A stretch of DNA of 64,000 bases from Streptomyces sp. JHA26 (lineage in GTDB: Bacteria; Actinomycetota; Actinomycetes; Streptomycetales; Streptomycetaceae): the NCBI RefSeq assembly GCF_002005565.1, contig NZ_BDJC01000006.1:1-64000 (forward strand). Direction: 5' to 3'. Below are positions 62,762 to 64,000 of this stretch, piece after piece. The translations under genes and the position numbers were made by a program. The notes under the pieces were generated by a model. It was not told the origin of the DNA. It ran no database searches and saw nothing but the letters and a program-made list of their open reading frames with translations. Position 1 is the first letter of the stretch. Every line of letters begins with the position of its first letter.

Positions 62762-64000
62762 GTGGAAGAGCTGGTCATCCGGGACGCCGAGGTCGTCGAC
62801 GGCACCGGTGAGCCCTCGTACCGCGCCGACGTGGTCGTCGACGGCGGGCGCATCGTGTCGGTCGTCAAGGAGGCGGCGGCCGCCGGCTGCCAGCGTCCCC
62901 GGGCCCGCCGCGAGCTGGACGCCGAGGGCCTCGCCCTGGCCCCCGGCTTCATCGACATGCACGCCCACAGCGACCTGGCGCTGCTGCGCGACCCCGACCA
63001 CAGCGCCAAGGCGGCCCAGGGCGTCACCCTGGAGGTCCTCGGGCAGGACGGGCTGTCCTACGCGCCGGTCGACGACCGCACCCTCGGCGAGGTGCGCCGC
63101 GCGATCGCCGGGTGGAACGGCCCCGGCGACGACGTCGACTTCGACTGGCGGTCGGTCGGCGAGTACCTGGACCGGCTCGACCGGGGCGTCGCCGTCAACG
63201 CCGCCTACCTGATCCCGCAGGGCACGGTCCGCGCCCTCGCGGTCGGCTGGGAGGACCGCGAGGCGACACCGGCCGAGCTGGAGCGGATGCGCCGGCTGGT
63301 CGCCGAGGGCATGGAGCAGGGCGCGGTCGGCATGTCCTCCGGGCTGACCTACACGCCGGGCATGTACGCGAAGGACGCCGAGCTGACGGAGCTGTGCCGG
63401 GTGGTGGCGTCGTACGGCGGCTACTACTGCCCGCACCACCGCTCGTACGGGGCGGGGGCGCTGGAGGCGTACGAGGAGATGGTGGAGCTGACCCGCGAGG
63501 CCGGCTGCCCCCTCCACCTCGCCCACGCCACCATGAACTTCGGCGTCAACAGGGGCAGGGCGCCCGAGCTGCTGACGCTGCTGGACGACGCGCTGGCCGC
63601 CGGCGCCGACATCACGCTCGACACCTACCCGTACACCCCCGGCTGCACGACCCTCGTGGCGCTGCTGCCGAGCTGGGCCGGCGAGGGCGGCCCGGAGCGG
63701 ATCCTGAAGCGGCTGGCGGACGACGACACCGCCGAGCGGATCCGCCACCACCTGGAGGTGACCGGCTCCGACGGCTGCCACGGCGTGCCCGTGGAGTGGG
63801 AGACCGTCGAGATCTCCGGCGTGGCCGACCCGGCGCTGGCGGAGTACGTGGGCCGTACGGTCCTGGAGTCGGCGCGGGCCCGCGGCGAGACCCCGTGGAC
63901 GGTCGCCCGGCGCCTGCTGCTGACGGACCGGCTGGCCCCGACGATCCTCCAGCACGTCGGCCACGAGGAGAACGTCCGCGCGATCATGCGCCACCGCGTC
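62762..64000 (+). CDS. N-acyl-D-amino acid deacylase-family amidohydrolase (3' end off window)
   Basis: 413 codons are present and the frame is still open at the right edge. It is a D-aminoacylase: the metal site starts DMHAHSDLALL, followed by GVTLEVLGQDGLSYAP with Cys/Gln variation, GMSSGLTYTPGMYA and later SHH-type residues (YYCPHHRSYG, LHLAHATMNFG). It hydrolyses the N-acyl group from a D-amino acid or amino sugar acid. The GTG start at 62762 follows AGGAGG by five bases. It is coupled to the dehydratase gene. Confidence 0.88.
   Translation, partial: MEELVIRDAEVVDGTGEPSYRADVVVDGGRIVSVVKEAAAAGCQRPRARRELDAEGLALAPGFIDMHAHSDLALLRDPDHSAKAAQGVTLEVLGQDGLSYAPVDDRTLGEVRRAIAGWNGPGDDVDFDWRSVGEYLDRLDRGVAVNAAYLIPQGTVRALAVGWEDREATPAELERMRRLVAEGMEQGAVGMSSGLTYTPGMYAKDAELTELCRVVASYGGYYCPHHRSYGAGALEAYEEMVELTREAGCPLHLAHATMNFGVNRGRAPELLTLLDDALAAGADITLDTYPYTPGCTTLVALLPSWAGEGGPERILKRLADDDTAERIRHHLEVTGSDGCHGVPVEWETVEISGVADPALAEYVGRTVLESARARGETPWTVARRLLLTDRLAPTILQHVGHEENVRAIMRHRV

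Overview
The window is high-GC actinobacterial chromosome, almost certainly Streptomyces. The evidence is strong G/C bias at third codon positions, frequent GTG starts, a WhiB-family regulator, a PP2C/anti-sigma phosphatase, F420-type and DUF families typical of the genus, and a gene order (ppgK, ispH, xseAB, glpX, wbl, two fumarases, class A PBP, oxyR-ahpCD, phoH, a Tad pilus locus, chitinase) that I recall from the central region of Streptomyces chromosomes. I cannot assign a species. No rRNA, tRNA, CRISPR array or complete insertion sequence was seen.

Region 1 (1-34.7 kb) looks like conserved core. It holds polyphosphate glucokinase, IspH, an APC permease, exonuclease VII subunits, a nitroreductase, GlpX fructose bisphosphatase, a Wbl protein, class I and class II fumarases about 1.8 kb apart (with a secreted M28 aminopeptidase between them), a GAF/SpoIIE/HATPase phosphatase and a class A PBP with a repetitive acidic tail. 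It continues with an SPFH protein coupled to a ribbon-helix-helix protein, a coupled PadR/ABC-ATPase/FtsX operon, divergent oxyR and ahpCD, an AI-2E-family permease, a secreted transglycosylase-like protein and PhoH. Convergent gene pairs are usually separated by near-perfect hairpin terminators.

Region 2 (34.7-40.1 kb) is accessory and rearranged. It contains a translationally coupled pair made of a small protein and a membrane-anchored STAND/NB-ARC-like ATPase that share a Gly-Asp motif. It also has two copies of a long palindromic repeat flanking a DUF192 gene, an exact 36-bp repeat, a degenerate ATP-binding protein divergent from a truncated DUF5753-DUF397 fusion (remains of an abaA/whiJ-type regulatory cluster), and an apparent in-frame chimera of a GNAT N-terminus and a VOC/glyoxalase C-terminus.

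Region 3 (40.2-49.7 kb) is a Tad/Flp-type pilus or secretion locus read on the minus strand: a zinc-ribbon-like hypothetical protein, CpaB, TadZ, two TadE-like proteins, a tiny repeat-encoded ORF, CpaF ATPase, TadB, TadC, Flp pilin, a TadG-like protein, a lipoprotein and an OmpA-domain protein.

Region 4 (49.8-51.8 kb) is a lower-GC patch. It opens with a decayed MerR gene and carries three small minus-strand genes, one a CdiI-like immunity protein. It resembles an orphan immunity island.

Region 5 (51.8-64 kb) has a GH18 chitinase with a DasR-type operator, a lipoprotein, an I36-type inhibitor, an NRAMP transporter, and then a carbon-catabolic locus: GntP permease, RidA, IclR and a PfkB kinase on the minus strand, divergent from a PLP amino-acid dehydratase/deaminase and a D-aminoacylase-family amidohydrolase that runs off the right edge. 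A perfect 10-bp-arm palindrome lies between the divergent arms. I propose, as inference, that this locus degrades N-acetyl-D-glucosaminate or a related N-acyl-2-amino sugar acid through 2-keto-3-deoxygluconate.
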